A stretch of DNA of 64,000 bases from Acidobacteriota bacterium (GTDB lineage Bacteria; Acidobacteriota; Holophagae; Holophagales; Holophagaceae): NCBI GenBank assembly GCA_016195985.1, contig JACPYP010000012.1, positions 62,001 through 126,000 of the forward strand, in the 5' to 3' direction. Shown here in pieces: positions 53,238-62,713 of this stretch; positions within the stretch are counted from its first letter, which is position 1, and each line of letters opens with the position of its first letter. The translations under genes were made by a program, and so were the position numbers. Below the pieces are notes generated by a model. That model saw nothing but the letters and a program-made list of their open reading frames with translations, did no database searches and was not told the DNA's origin.

Positions 53238-56108
53238 TTACTCCACCACCAGTTCATCCGCGAAGATGAAGCTCCGGTTGGGGTGGCCTTTGTGCCAGGG
53301 CGGGCAGGTAATGGGCGCCTTGGCGCGGGCGCGAACATAGCGCGCCCGCCCAGCGAAGGGCACCGCGTAATCCCGGCGGACCACGCCTTCGGCCCTGGGA
53401 TCCACCTCGTTCCTGACCGTGCCTGCCGCGTGCCATGCGGTGCCGTCTTCGCTGGTGTCGAAGCTCACTTCAAGGGGCATGAAGATCCAGCTGTTCTGGT
53501 CCTGCAGGCAGCCCAGGGCGAGGCGGCGCAGGGCCTTCACCTCCCCCAGATCCAGCTCCGCGTCCAGATCGGTGCCGTAGAAGCCCTGCCAGGCTCCCAG
53601 CCGGAAATCGTCGCCGCCGCGCAGACCGTCAATCAGGGCCTGGTCTCCGCCCGCGCGGAACTGGGCATGGGGCGGAGTCCGCAGGGTCAGCTTGCGGCTG
53701 GGGTCGAGGCGGACGAAGGTGGCCTGCACCTGAGCGCTTCGCCGCGGGCCGTCCACGGCCACCAGGTTCACCGTGGCGCTCTGGGACAGGGCCAGGGGGC
53801 CCGTGTAGGGATGGGTGGGCGCATCCGTGCCGAAGCTGTACTGGATGGATCCTGCGCCCTCCAATGTCCAGGCGACCTCCGAAGTGGCCTGGGCGGGTCC
53901 CGCCACCCGGGGCGCCGGAAGGAGGGTGGGCGCCTTCATCTGGGTGCGGGGGCGGTCCGCTTCGGAGCGTCCCCAGGCGCTGGGCGAAAGGCCCATCTGG
54001 AACCGCAGGGTCCCACCCCGCAGAATCTCCTCTGCGGTGAGGAAGGCCTTGGGATGGGGCTTTCCGTTCAGCGTGAGGTCCTGCACGTAGGGCCCCTGGC
54101 CCGGGGCCAGGATCACCAGCCGGCGGCCGTTCTCGAAGCGCAGGGTGGCCTTCGGGAACCGCGGCGCGCCGATCACGTAGTCGGCGGTGCCTGGCGTGAC
54201 GGCGTAGAAGCCGAGGGCGCTGAGCAGGTACCAGGCGCTCATCTGGCCGCAGTCCTCGTTGCCGATGAGGCCGTCGGGGGCGTTCTTGTACATCTCGTCA
54301 CAGAGCCGCCGGACCATGGCCTGGGTTTTCTGGGGGGCGCCGGTGAAGGCGTAGAGGTAGGCCATGTGGTGGCTGGGTTCGTTGCCGTGGGCGTACTGGC
54401 CGACCAGGCCCGTGATGTCCGCCTGCTCGCGGCCTTTGGTGCGGCTTTCGGCGCTGAAGAGATCGTCGAGGCGCTTCTCCAGGGCGGCGGATCCGCCCAG
54501 GGCGGCCGCGAAGCCGCTGAGATCCTGAGGCACGAAGAAGCCGTACTGCCATCCGTTGGCTTCGGTGTAGTGGAAGGTGACCTCGCTGGGATCGAAGGGT
54601 TCGAGCCAGCGCCCGGCCAGGCGGGGGCGCAGAAAGCCGGTCTTGGGATCCAGCAGGTGCCGCCAAGCCTGGGCCCGCTGATCGAAGCGCGCCGCCAGGT
54701 TCCGTTCGCCCAGGGATTCCGCGAAGCGGGCGATGCACCAGTCGTCATAGGCGTACTCGAGGGTCTTGGACACGCTTTCGCTGCCCTGGTCCGCAGGGAC
54801 GAATCCGTACTGGCGGTAGGCGCGCAGATCCGGGCGGTCGCCTTCGGCGGAAGCCACCATGGCCTTCAGCACCAGCCGGGCGTCGAAATCCCGGATGCCC
54901 TTGAACCAGGCGTCCACAATGACCGGCACCGCGTGGTAGCCGATCATGCAATCGGTCTCGTTGCCCCACAGTTCCCACACCGGCAGCCGTCCCGCTTCCT
55001 GGAACTGCCCCAGGAAGGTCCGGATGAAATCAAGGGTGCGCTTGCGTTCCACGAGTGCGTACAGGGGATGGGCGGCGCGGAAGGTGTCCCACAGGGAGAA
55101 GACGGTGTGGCGGGTGAAGCCCTTCGCCGCGTGGGGTTTCAGGTCGCGGCCCAGGTAGCGGCCATCCACGTCCTGGAAGGTGTTGGGCTGGAGGCAGGCA
55201 TGATAGAGCGCAGTGGCGAAGATGGCGCGCTGATCCGCGGTGCCTCCTTCCACCGTGGCCTTGGCCAGCTGGCGGTTCCAGGCGGCGCGCGCCGCGCGCT
55301 TGGCCGCATCGAAGGCGCACCGCTCGGCGGCGAGGTTCTTGGCGGCGCCGTCGAGATTCACCGCCGATAGCGCGACCTGGGCCTCCACGGCATCGCCGGG
55401 CTTCAGGGCGAAGTGGAGGGCCATCCTGGGGGAGGCCCCTTCGGCCTTGAAGGGCCGGCTGAAGGTGGCGCGGAAGTAGACGGGTTGGTCCAGGGCCCAG
55501 GCCTTGGAGCGGCGGAAGCCTTCCAGGGTGTGGTCGTCGATCACGCGCAGGGAGGAGGCCAGCAGCTCGTCCCGGTGCGTGAGGTCCACCAGGATGTGGG
55601 CCTGGTCCGCGCGCTGGAACTGGAAGCGGTAGAGCCCCGTCCGCAGGGTGGCGGTGACTTCGGCATGGACGCCGTAGTCCTTCAGGTCCACCGCATAGTG
55701 ACCCGCGGATGCCTTCTCGCTGGCCTTCTCGAAGCGGGAGCCGTATCCCGCAGAATCGAAAGGCAGCGGGGTTTCTCCGCCTTGGCTGCGGTAGCCGGAG
55801 GTCCACTTCACCGGGCCCGTGGCGGGCAGCAGCAGGATGTCGCCGTAGTCGCTGCATCCCACGCCGCTGAGATGCGTCTGGCTGAATCCGTAGATCACGG
55901 TGTCGTCAAAGTGGTAGCCGCTGCAGCCGTCCCAGCCCGTGAGCCGAGTGTCCGGGCCCGGCTGCACCATGCCGAAGGGCAGCGCGGGGCCCGGATAGGT
56001 ATGGCCATGGCCGCCGGTGCCGATGAAAGGGTTGATCCTCGATGCCAGATCCGGCTCGGTTCCGCCCAGGAAAGCTGCCGCGGCCAGGAAGGGAAGAAGG
56101 GCTTTCAT
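53238..56108 (-). CDS. GH92-family glycosidase (alpha-mannosidase-like), exported
   Basis: A 956-residue protein with a signal peptide (1-15). The N-terminal lectin-like domain starts RINPFIGTGGHGHTYPGPAL, the universal GH92 opening; the catalytic (alpha/alpha)6 part has TVFSLWDTFRAAHPL, VWELWGNETDCMIGYH and IGNEDCGQMSAWYLLSALGF. GH92 enzymes are calcium-dependent exo-mannosidases acting on alpha-1,2-/1,3-mannose of glycans. About 200 residues after the catalytic part form a beta-rich region with a discoidin-like end (SFDTSEDGTAWHAAGTV). No SusC/D partner is adjacent. Confidence 0.9.
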   Translation of the reverse strand: MKALLPFLAAAAFLGGTEPDLASRINPFIGTGGHGHTYPGPALPFGMVQPGPDTRLTGWDGCSGYHFDDTVIYGFSQTHLSGVGCSDYGDILLLPATGPVKWTSGYRSQGGETPLPFDSAGYGSRFEKASEKASAGHYAVDLKDYGVHAEVTATLRTGLYRFQFQRADQAHILVDLTHRDELLASSLRVIDDHTLEGFRRSKAWALDQPVYFRATFSRPFKAEGASPRMALHFALKPGDAVEAQVALSAVNLDGAAKNLAAERCAFDAAKRAARAAWNRQLAKATVEGGTADQRAIFATALYHACLQPNTFQDVDGRYLGRDLKPHAAKGFTRHTVFSLWDTFRAAHPLYALVERKRTLDFIRTFLGQFQEAGRLPVWELWGNETDCMIGYHAVPVIVDAWFKGIRDFDARLVLKAMVASAEGDRPDLRAYRQYGFVPADQGSESVSKTLEYAYDDWCIARFAESLGERNLAARFDQRAQAWRHLLDPKTGFLRPRLAGRWLEPFDPSEVTFHYTEANGWQYGFFVPQDLSGFAAALGGSAALEKRLDDLFSAESRTKGREQADITGLVGQYAHGNEPSHHMAYLYAFTGAPQKTQAMVRRLCDEMYKNAPDGLIGNEDCGQMSAWYLLSALGFYAVTPGTADYVIGAPRFPKATLRFENGRRLVILAPGQGPYVQDLTLNGKPHPKAFLTAEEILRGGTLRFQMGLSPSAWGRSEADRPRTQMKAPTLLPAPRVAGPAQATSEVAWTLEGAGSIQYSFGTDAPTHPYTGPLALSQSATVNLVAVDGPRRSAQVQATFVRLDPSRKLTLRTPPHAQFRAGGDQALIDGLRGGDDFRLGAWQGFYGTDLDAELDLGEVKALRRLALGCLQDQNSWIFMPLEVSFDTSEDGTAWHAAGTVRNEVDPRAEGVVRRDYAVPFAGRARYVRARAKAPITCPPWHKGHPNRSFIFADELVVE

Positions 56109-56116
56109 GGGGATAG

Positions 56117-56134
56117 CATCGCACCGGTGCGATG
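56117..56134. promoter_or_regulatory. 18-bp perfect palindrome between the GH92 and nitroreductase genes
   Basis: CATCGCACC/GGTGCGATG reads identically on both strands. It lies nine bases above the GH92 start codon and about 100 bases before the nitroreductase start, the position of a repressor operator or a loopless hairpin in both leaders. The regulator is unknown. Confidence 0.45.
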
Positions 56135-56236
56135 GGGATGGGGAGGGATCCGTCCGGCCGGTTTTGGCAAGCCGATGGGCATGTCATCATTAGCCCTTGG
56201 CCCGGAGGACGGGCGCCCGTTGACAAGGATGGTTTC

Positions 56237-56947
56237 GTGGATTTGTTCGGCCTGCCCACCGCACCTCAGACTGCCGCCGTGGACGCGGCCATCGCCAGCC
56301 GCCGTTCCATGCGGGCTTTCCTGCCGACCCCAGTGCCCCAGGCGCTGCTGGAGGACATCCTCGGTCTGGCCGCCCGGGCCCCCTCCGGCACGAACATCCA
56401 GCCCTGGCAGGTCCACGTGCTCACCGGGGCCGCCAAGGACCGGCTGTGCGACCGCATCTGCGCCATCTACGAAAACCCCGCCGAGCTGGCCCAACACGAG
56501 CGCGAGTACGACTACTACCCCAAAGAGTGGACCTCGCCCTACATCGATCGCCGCCGCAAGGTGGGCTGGGATCTCTACAAGCTTCTGGGCATCGCCAAGG
56601 CCGACAAGGAGGCCATGCACCGCCAGCATGGCCGCAACTACCGTTTCTTCGACGCCCCGGTGGGCCTCCTGTTCAGCATCGACCGCATCCTGGAGCAGGG
56701 CAGCTGGCTGGACTACGGCATGTTCCTACAGAACCTCATGATCGCGGCCAGGGCCAGGGGATTGCACACCTGCCCCCAGGCGGCCTTCACCCAGTTCCAC
56801 CGCGTCATCGCCGAGGAACTGTGCCTGCGCCCCGACCAGGCCATCGTCTGCGGCATGGCCCTGGGCTACGCCGATCCCGAGGCCGTGGAGAACCATCTGG
56901 AAACAGAGCGGGCGGACCTGGGCGAGTTCGTGACCTTCCACGATTGA
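56237..56947 (+). CDS. Nitroreductase-family flavoprotein
   Basis: About 236 residues from GTG 56237, which has AAGGA seven bases upstream; the frame is open to an ATG at 56132 that falls in the palindrome. SRRSMRAFLPTPVP is the FMN phosphate-binding Arg/Ser region, RAPSGTNIQPWQVHVL the central motif, and ARGLHTCPQAAFTQF with VCGMALGYADPE the C-terminal part. Family members reduce nitroaromatics, quinones or similar; physiological substrate unknown. Confidence 0.85.
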   Translation: MDLFGLPTAPQTAAVDAAIASRRSMRAFLPTPVPQALLEDILGLAARAPSGTNIQPWQVHVLTGAAKDRLCDRICAIYENPAELAQHEREYDYYPKEWTSPYIDRRRKVGWDLYKLLGIAKADKEAMHRQHGRNYRFFDAPVGLLFSIDRILEQGSWLDYGMFLQNLMIAARARGLHTCPQAAFTQFHRVIAEELCLRPDQAIVCGMALGYADPEAVENHLETERADLGEFVTFHD

Positions 56948-57036
56948 CGGGTTCTTTCGATTGATCCGGCGCCCGATCGGGCTCATGGTGGGTCCCAACC
57001 CGACCTCATCCGTGAACCTCTCATCGAAGGCGCCCC

Positions 57037-58257
57037 ATGCCCGAACACACGCTGACCATCCTCCTCGCCGGCGGCAGCGGCACGCGGCTGCTGCCCCTCA
57101 CGGCGGACCGCGCGAAACCGGCGGTGCCCTTCGGTGGCAAGTACCGCGTCATCGATTTCACGTTGTCCAACTGTCTGCATTCCGGCCTGCGGCGAGTCCT
57201 GGTACTGACCCAATACAAATCGCATTCCCTGCACAAGCATCTCCGGGACGGCTGGTCCATCTTCAATCCCGAATGCGGCGAATACATCACGGTGGTGCCG
57301 CCCCAGATGCGCACCGGGGCCTCCTGGTACGCGGGGACGGCGGATGCCATCAACCAGAACCTTTTCCTGCTGGAGCGCAGTTCCGCCAGCAAGGTGCTGA
57401 TTCTGGCCGCGGATCACATCTACCGCATGGACTACGCAGCCCTCATCAAGGCCCATGAGGAAACGCAAGCCGATTTGACCATCGCTTGTATGAAGGTGCC
57501 TCTAAAGGAAGCCAGCGCTTTCGGCGTCATGGCCATCGGCCAGGACAGCCGCATCGTCGAATTCCAGGAGAAACCGGAGCGGCCCCGGCCCCTGCCGGGC
57601 GACCCTGAAACAGCCCTGGTGTCCATGGGCATCTACGTCTTCCGCAAGGAGCTTCTGATCGAAGCGCTACGCGACGACAGCCTCCGTGAGGATTCCAGCC
57701 ATGATTTCGGCAAGGATCTGATCCCCCGCATGATCGGCACCCACAAGGTCTGCGCCTATGAATTCGGCGGCACCCGGGGTCGGGTCACCCAGGACCGCTA
57801 TTGGCGGGATGTGGGCAGCCTGGATGCCTACTACGAAGCGAATATGGACCTGCTCAAGCCTGTGCCGCCCCTGGATCTGTACCAGAGAGACTGGGCCATC
57901 CGCACCTACCATGGCCAGAACCCGCCTGCCCGCATGGTGCCGGGCGTCAGTGGCAGGGACGGCATGATGACCAACTCCATCATGGGCGCGGGCACCGTGA
58001 TCATCGGCGGCATCGTGCGGCACTCCGTCCTGGCCTCGCGGGTATACGTCCACGAGGAGGCGCTGGTGGAGGACGCGATTCTGTTCGACCACGTCGTGGT
58101 GGGACCTGGGGCGCGGCTGCGCCGGTGCATCGTGGACAAGCACGTGGCCATCCCGCCGGGGGAGGCCATCGGTTATGACCTGGATAAGGACCGCCAGCGC
58201 TTCGCCAGCTCTGACAAGGGCATCCTCGTGGTGCCGGAGGACTACCGGTTCGGATGA
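57037..58257 (+). CDS. glgC: Glucose-1-phosphate adenylyltransferase
   Basis: A 406-residue enzyme. The nucleotidyl-transferase motif LLAGGSGTRLLPLTADRAKP, then GGKYRVIDFTLSNCLHSG, the VLILAADHIYRMDY active-site Asp region, FQEKP and VSMGIYVF, plus a C-terminal left-handed helix (IMGAGTVIIGGIVRHSVLASR). It makes ADP-glucose for glycogen synthesis. AAGG precedes the ATG. No other glg genes lie in the window. Confidence 0.94.
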   Translation: MPEHTLTILLAGGSGTRLLPLTADRAKPAVPFGGKYRVIDFTLSNCLHSGLRRVLVLTQYKSHSLHKHLRDGWSIFNPECGEYITVVPPQMRTGASWYAGTADAINQNLFLLERSSASKVLILAADHIYRMDYAALIKAHEETQADLTIACMKVPLKEASAFGVMAIGQDSRIVEFQEKPERPRPLPGDPETALVSMGIYVFRKELLIEALRDDSLREDSSHDFGKDLIPRMIGTHKVCAYEFGGTRGRVTQDRYWRDVGSLDAYYEANMDLLKPVPPLDLYQRDWAIRTYHGQNPPARMVPGVSGRDGMMTNSIMGAGTVIIGGIVRHSVLASRVYVHEEALVEDAILFDHVVVGPGARLRRCIVDKHVAIPPGEAIGYDLDKDRQRFASSDKGILVVPEDYRFG

Positions 58258-58303
58258 ATCACATGTCCCTGGCGGAGCAGCGCGGGGGCGGCCCAGGCGA
58301 ACC

Positions 58304-59725
58304 TTAGTGCCCGCCCTCTCCCGCCAGCTTCCGCCCCAGTTCGCCCACCACGGCCTTGGCATCGCCGAAGAGCATGAACGTCTTGTCGAGGAAGTACAGC
58401 TCGTTGTCGATGCCGGCGAAGCCCGGGGCCTTGGAGCGCTTGATGGCGTACACCGTCTTCGCCTTGTCGGCGTCGATGATGGGCATGCCGTAGATGGGGC
58501 TGTTCTTGTCGGAGCGCGCGGCCGGATTCACCACGTCGTTGGCGCCGATGACCAGCACCACGTCCGCCTGGGGCATGTCGCCGTTGATCTCATCCATTTC
58601 CACCAGGTCGTCGTAGGGGATCTCCGCCTCTGCCAGCAGCACGTTCATGTGGCCCGGCATGCGGCCGGCCACGGGGTGGATGGCGAACTTCACGGTGACG
58701 CCCTTCTTCTTCAGCAGATCGTAGACCTCCCGCACCTTGTGCTGGGCCTGGGCCACGGCCATGCCGTAGCCAGGCACGATGACCACGAGATCAGCTTGCT
58801 CCATGACCTGGGCGGCGCTTTCCACGGTGTCGGATTTGTAGGCCTTCTGTTCACCCTCGGCACTGGCGGTGGTGGTCTGGCCGAATGCGCCGAACAGCAC
58901 GTTGAAGAAGGAACGGTTCATGGCCTTGCACATGATCACGGAGAGGATGAGGCCCGAACTGCCATCCAGCGCGCCCGCCGTGATGAGCAGCTTGTTGTTG
59001 AGCACGAAGCCCATGGCCACGGCGGACAGGCCCGCATAGGCGTTGAGGATGGAGATCACGGTGGGCATGTCCGCGCCGCCGATGGGAATGATCAGCAGCA
59101 CGCCGAAAGCCAGCGAGAGCATGATGATGCCGCCGAAGGCCCATGGCGCCCAGGGGGCCAGCGGGTGCAGCACCAGGGCCACGCCCAGAGCCAGGGCCAG
59201 GGCGAAGAGGGCCAGGTTGCTGACATTCTGCAGGGGGTAGGTGACGGGCCGTTGGGGAATCCACTTCACTTCCTGCAGCTTGCCTGCCGCCAGGATCGAT
59301 CCCGTGAAGGTGAGAAAGCCCAGGAGGATCTCCGCCACCAGGGCGATGACGATGAAGGGAGCCAGGGCCGCCTCGTTCTTCTGGCCGTAGTAGAGGAAGA
59401 ATTTGGCCGTGCCCACCAGGCCCGCCGCCAGGCCGCCGAAGGCATGGGAAAGCGCCGTCCGCTGTGGCACCGCCGTGAGGGGCACCTGGGCCAAGGGGTA
59501 GCCGATGGCCGCGCCCAGGGCGAAGGCGCCTAGGATCCACCAGTAGTGGGTGCCGCCCGTGGCGATGACGCCGGTCAGGGTGCCCAGCACGGCCAGGGTC
59601 ATGGCTGCCACGCCGGAAAGCACGCCCTTCCGGCCCGTTTCGGGATCGCTCATCCACCGCAGCGACAGGATGAACAACGCGGTGGAAACGAGATACAGCA
59701 GCTGGACGAGGGTTTCGGCGCTCAT
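58304..59725 (-). CDS. pntB: NAD(P) transhydrogenase subunit beta
   Basis: A 473-residue protein from ATG 59725, which overlaps the pntA2 stop as ATGA. Nine or so membrane spans fill the first 280 residues (GGTHYWWILGAFALGAAIGY; SHAFGGLAAGLVGTAKFF). The NADP-binding domain III at the end reads VVIVPGYGMAVAQAQHKV, HPVAGRMPGHMNVLLAEA, and VLVIGANDVVNPAA, with RSKAPGFAGIDN. It couples hydride transfer to proton flow. Confidence 0.93.
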   Translation of the reverse strand: MSAETLVQLLYLVSTALFILSLRWMSDPETGRKGVLSGVAAMTLAVLGTLTGVIATGGTHYWWILGAFALGAAIGYPLAQVPLTAVPQRTALSHAFGGLAAGLVGTAKFFLYYGQKNEAALAPFIVIALVAEILLGFLTFTGSILAAGKLQEVKWIPQRPVTYPLQNVSNLALFALALALGVALVLHPLAPWAPWAFGGIIMLSLAFGVLLIIPIGGADMPTVISILNAYAGLSAVAMGFVLNNKLLITAGALDGSSGLILSVIMCKAMNRSFFNVLFGAFGQTTTASAEGEQKAYKSDTVESAAQVMEQADLVVIVPGYGMAVAQAQHKVREVYDLLKKKGVTVKFAIHPVAGRMPGHMNVLLAEAEIPYDDLVEMDEINGDMPQADVVLVIGANDVVNPAARSDKNSPIYGMPIIDADKAKTVYAIKRSKAPGFAGIDNELYFLDKTFMLFGDAKAVVGELGRKLAGEGGH

Positions 59726-60072
59726 TTGGCACCCCCTCCCTGCTTCTTGAACATCTTCAGCATCCGGTCGGTGATGAGGAATCCGCTCACGATGTTGGTG
59801 GTGGAGCAGAAGATGGCGATGAGGCCCAAGGCGGTGATGTAGCCGGGGTAATCCTTTCCGGCGGAGACGATGAGGGCGCCCACCACGGCAATGGCTGATA
59901 TCGCGTTGGTGAGGCTCATGAGGGGCGTGTGCAACAGGCGCGACACCCGCTGGATGACCATGAGGCCGATGAAGGTGGCCAGCATGAAGACGAAGATGGC
60001 GCCCATGAAGTCGAGCTGGCCGTGGCCGCCCGCGGCCTGGCCCGGCGTTTCGGCGAGTGCGAGGAGCATCAT
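59722..60072 (-). CDS. pntA2: NAD(P) transhydrogenase subunit alpha, membrane part
   Basis: A 116-residue protein with three to four spans (FMGAIFVFMLATFIGLMVIQ; AISAIAVVGALIVSAG; ITALGLIAIFCSTTNIVSGF). It corresponds to the C-terminal membrane part of E. coli PntA, encoded here by its own gene. Start by TGATG overlap with pntA1. Confidence 0.9.
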   Translation of the reverse strand: MMLLALAETPGQAAGGHGQLDFMGAIFVFMLATFIGLMVIQRVSRLLHTPLMSLTNAISAIAVVGALIVSAGKDYPGYITALGLIAIFCSTTNIVSGFLITDRMLKMFKKQGGGAK

Positions 60073-61241
60073 CACACCTTCCCTCCCTCATTCTGGTTCA
60101 ACGCTTTGAGCGTGGGCCCGTGGACCACCTTCCCCTCGTGGGTGACGGCGCAGCCCTTGAGGATGTCGTCGGCCCAATCCAGGTTGAAGCGCTTGGCCTC
60201 CTTGTCCCAGAAGGCCGTCATGAAGTTCAGCAGGTTCCGGGAGAAGAGCATGCTGGCGTGGGTGGGCACTGTGGCGGGCAGGTTGAGGGGGGCGATGATC
60301 TTGACGCCGTTCACCTCGGTGGTGCCGCCCAGCTTGGACAGGGTGCAGTTCCCGCCCCCGTCGGCGCCCAGATCCACGAGGACGGAGCCGGGTTTCATGG
60401 AGCGGATGATGGTTTCGTCGATGAGCTTGGGCGCGAAGACTCCGCCGATGAGGGCCGTGGTGATGACCACGTCCACCGTGGCGCAATGGTCCGCCAGCAG
60501 CTTCGCCTGCTGCGCCTTGTCCTCCGCGGAGAGTTCACCCGCATAGCCGCCTCCGGCCGAGGCGCCCTGCTTCAGATCGATGCCCACGTACTTGCCGCCC
60601 ACGGATTCGATCTGCTCTTTCACCTCGGGCCGCACGTCGGTGGCGGTGACGCTGGCGCCCAGGCGCTTGGCCGTGGCGATGGCCTGCAGTCCCGCCACGC
60701 CCGCGCCGATGACGAAGACCTTGGCGGGCAGGGTGGTGCCGGCCGCGGTCATGAACATGGGGTAGTACTTGGGCAGTTCGAGGGCGCCCAGCAGCGCCCC
60801 CTTGTAGCCCACGATGTTGGCCTGGCTGGACAGCGTGTCCATGGCCTGGGCCCGGGTGGTGCGGGGGATGCAGTCCGTGGAGAAGGCCGTGATGTTCCGC
60901 TCAGCCAACCGCGTGACGGCCTCGAGGTTCCGGGTGGGGAAGAGCGAGGCGAGCAGCATGGCTCCGGGCTTCAGAAGATCCGCTTCATGGCTGCCGTCGG
61001 GACGAGCCTGGGGGGCGTTCACTTTCAGCATGAAGTCGGCGCTTTCCCACAGCGCCGCCGCATCCGCCACCAGGGAGGCTCCGGCCGATTCGTAGGCGGA
61101 ATCAGGATAATGGGCGGCACCGCCGGCCCCTGCCTGTACGGCCACCTCGACGCCGAGCTGGATGAGCTTCTTGCAGGACTCCGGGTCCAGTGCGACGCGG
61201 GTCTCATCCGCCCTGATCTCTCTGGGAACGGCAATTCTCAT
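60072..61241 (-). CDS. pntA: NAD(P) transhydrogenase subunit alpha, NAD-binding part
   Basis: A 389-residue soluble protein from ATG 61241 (GAGG upstream), starting MRIAVPREIRADETRVAL like alanine dehydrogenase/PntA domain I. The Rossmann motif AKVFVIGAGVAGLQAIATAK lies at about 165-185 with TDVRPEVKEQI after it. It binds NAD(H) and docks on the membrane subunits. The split of alpha in two genes is common outside enterobacteria. Two small hairpins in the leader (CCGCA/TGCGG at 61263-61276; CCATTGG/CCAATGG at 61285-61304) are of unknown role. Confidence 0.93.
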   Translation of the reverse strand: MRIAVPREIRADETRVALDPESCKKLIQLGVEVAVQAGAGGAAHYPDSAYESAGASLVADAAALWESADFMLKVNAPQARPDGSHEADLLKPGAMLLASLFPTRNLEAVTRLAERNITAFSTDCIPRTTRAQAMDTLSSQANIVGYKGALLGALELPKYYPMFMTAAGTTLPAKVFVIGAGVAGLQAIATAKRLGASVTATDVRPEVKEQIESVGGKYVGIDLKQGASAGGGYAGELSAEDKAQQAKLLADHCATVDVVITTALIGGVFAPKLIDETIIRSMKPGSVLVDLGADGGGNCTLSKLGGTTEVNGVKIIAPLNLPATVPTHASMLFSRNLLNFMTAFWDKEAKRFNLDWADDILKGCAVTHEGKVVHGPTLKALNQNEGGKV

Positions 61242-61326
61242 GGGGGGCCTCGGCTTGGTCATCCGCAGTAATGCGGACACCTTACCATTGGTTGCCCCCA
61301 ATGGCTCAATGCGGATTATTTATGGA

Positions 61327-61863
61327 TCAGCCCTGGGACTTGGCTGACATCAGTTCGGTTTTGCGGGCCGACCCGGCGCTGGAGCCGAAATAGTAGGTCA
61401 CCACGCCGATCCAGGCGGAGCCGAGGCTGCCCAGCATGATGTTGAGGATGTCCCGGGAGCCGGTCGGGGGCTCGTGTCTCAGCAGAAAATACAGCAGGCC
61501 GAAAAAGCCGAGGGTGATGGCCATGCCGAGAATCTTGGGGGTCCAGTCCTGGGTCTTGATTTCCCGCTCCCGGGCGTTGGCCCGGTCCCCGGCGGCGATG
61601 GCTTCGAGGGCTTCGATGTTCTCGAAGCCCAGTTTCTGCATCTGCACGGCGAAATCCTGATCGGCCTTCTTGAGGGCGAGCAGTTGGTCCGGACTGGCGC
61701 CCTGGACGGCGGCAGACAGGGTGTTGTCATCCTTCGCAGCATCCTCAGGCATGCCCAGGGCCTTGGTGAGGGCCAGTCCCGCGATGCCGCCCAGGGGGCC
61801 GCCCAGCGCGGTGCCGATGGCGGGGGCGATGCTCTTGACGAGCGCTTTCCAATCAAACGACAT
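61327..61863 (-). CDS. Holin-like protein with three hydrophobic segments
   Basis: A 178-residue protein from ATG 61863 (GGAGG seven bases upstream). Hydrophobic segments: PAIGTALGGPLGGIAGLAL near 14-34, ILGMAITLGFFGLLYFLL near 110-128 and LNIMLGSLGSAWIGVVTYYF near 140-160. The N-terminal Gly/Ala helix with TKALG, a charged central helix (ALKKADQDFAVQMQKLGFE) and the YYFGSSAGSARKTEL end match the Holin_3TMs family (described for gene-transfer-agent release). It overlaps the muramidase gene by 11 bp. It should permeabilise the inner membrane so the muramidase reaches the wall. Confidence 0.78.
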   Translation of the reverse strand: MSFDWKALVKSIAPAIGTALGGPLGGIAGLALTKALGMPEDAAKDDNTLSAAVQGASPDQLLALKKADQDFAVQMQKLGFENIEALEAIAAGDRANAREREIKTQDWTPKILGMAITLGFFGLLYFLLRHEPPTGSRDILNIMLGSLGSAWIGVVTYYFGSSAGSARKTELMSAKSQG

Positions 61864-62392
61864 GGGTGGCCTCCGGAATGCGTTCCGCCCGCCTCAACCA
61901 GCCTTTCAGGAACACGGACTGGGTGGGATTGCGATCGACGATGGACTGGTAGTAGCTCTTTTGCGCCAGGCAAAGGGTTTGCAGGAGCGCTTGGGGCGGT
62001 TGGGCGTTGGCGGCGCCGATGGTCGCGGGCCCGGGGCGCCCGTCCACGGCGATGGGCGGAGTGGCCTGGGCGTTGATGGCTCGCTGGAGAAGCTTCACGG
62101 CCACTTCAAGGCCGCAGTTCACGCCGATGTCGAACAGCTTGATGGCGATGGAGGCATCAGAAAGGCCGTCCCAGCGCCAGTAGTCCGTCCGGTAGATGGT
62201 GCTGGCCTGGTCCTGGGTCAGACCCTTCACATCGCCGGGGAAGCCGAGTTCGGGGTGGGCGCCGTTCCACTTGTCGAGGTTGCGCTGGATGATGCCGAAG
62301 TTGGTGGCGCCGCCCGGGTCGGCGGGATGGTTCACGTAGCCGCCTTCATTGCCGAGGGTGAAGGCGAGGGCATTTTCGAGGGTGCTGTTCAA
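61853..62392 (-). CDS. GH108 muramidase/endolysin (TtsA/ZliS-like)
   Basis: About 179 residues from TTG 62392, which has AGGAG six bases upstream and overlaps the previous stop as TTGA. The catalytic motif NEGGYVNHPADPGGATNFGI places the acid Glu at residue 16. A peptidoglycan-binding PG3-like end has VDGRPGPATIGAAN and SVFLKGWLRRAERI, as in GH108 N-acetylmuramidases, including Salmonella TtsA (typhoid toxin release) and Zymomonas ZliS. There is no signal peptide, so export needs the holin. Confidence 0.85.
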   Translation of the reverse strand: MNSTLENALAFTLGNEGGYVNHPADPGGATNFGIIQRNLDKWNGAHPELGFPGDVKGLTQDQASTIYRTDYWRWDGLSDASIAIKLFDIGVNCGLEVAVKLLQRAINAQATPPIAVDGRPGPATIGAANAQPPQALLQTLCLAQKSYYQSIVDRNPTQSVFLKGWLRRAERIPEATHVV

Positions 62393-62682
62393 TGGGGGCT
62401 CCTGGGAGTAGGGGGGCGCCAAGCCGGATGGGAACCCGAAACCTTGTCAACGCTCTGGTACAAGGTCCGGCCATCCGCGAGGTCGATGCGGGCGATGCGG
62501 TGCTCGGCCACCAGGAGCGCCAGGGCCTCCTGCACGGCTTCGAGGGTGACGGAGTAGGCAGGCGCGGGAAGCCACCAATTGGCGATGCCCTCCAGACTGT
62601 CGGCGGCCTCGGGATGATCCTGGAGGTAGAGCAGGATGCCTTGGCACAGGATGCTCGGGTCGGAGATGGGCGCAGGAGACAT
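62389..62682 (-). CDS. Small winged-helix-like protein, first gene of the lysis cassette
   Basis: A 97-residue protein: ILCQGILLYLQDHPEAADSLEGIANWWL, then SVTLEAVQEALALLVAEHRI and ARIDLADGRTLYQS, the helix-helix-wing order of small winged-helix proteins. Its stop overlaps the muramidase start. It could regulate the cassette or act as a DNA- or protein-binding adaptor; no family was recognised. It begins about 20 bases after the predicted sigma-54 transcription start. Confidence 0.6.
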   Translation of the reverse strand: MSPAPISDPSILCQGILLYLQDHPEAADSLEGIANWWLPAPAYSVTLEAVQEALALLVAEHRIARIDLADGRTLYQSVDKVSGSHPAWRPPTPRSPH

Positions 62683-62713
62683 TCAGCACCAGGGGTCGCT
62701 GCATTGAATGGCA

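Noticed and set aside
53283-55370. 695-codon open frame opposite the GH92 gene
   Set aside because: Antisense shadow; GH92 motifs cover the minus strand fully.
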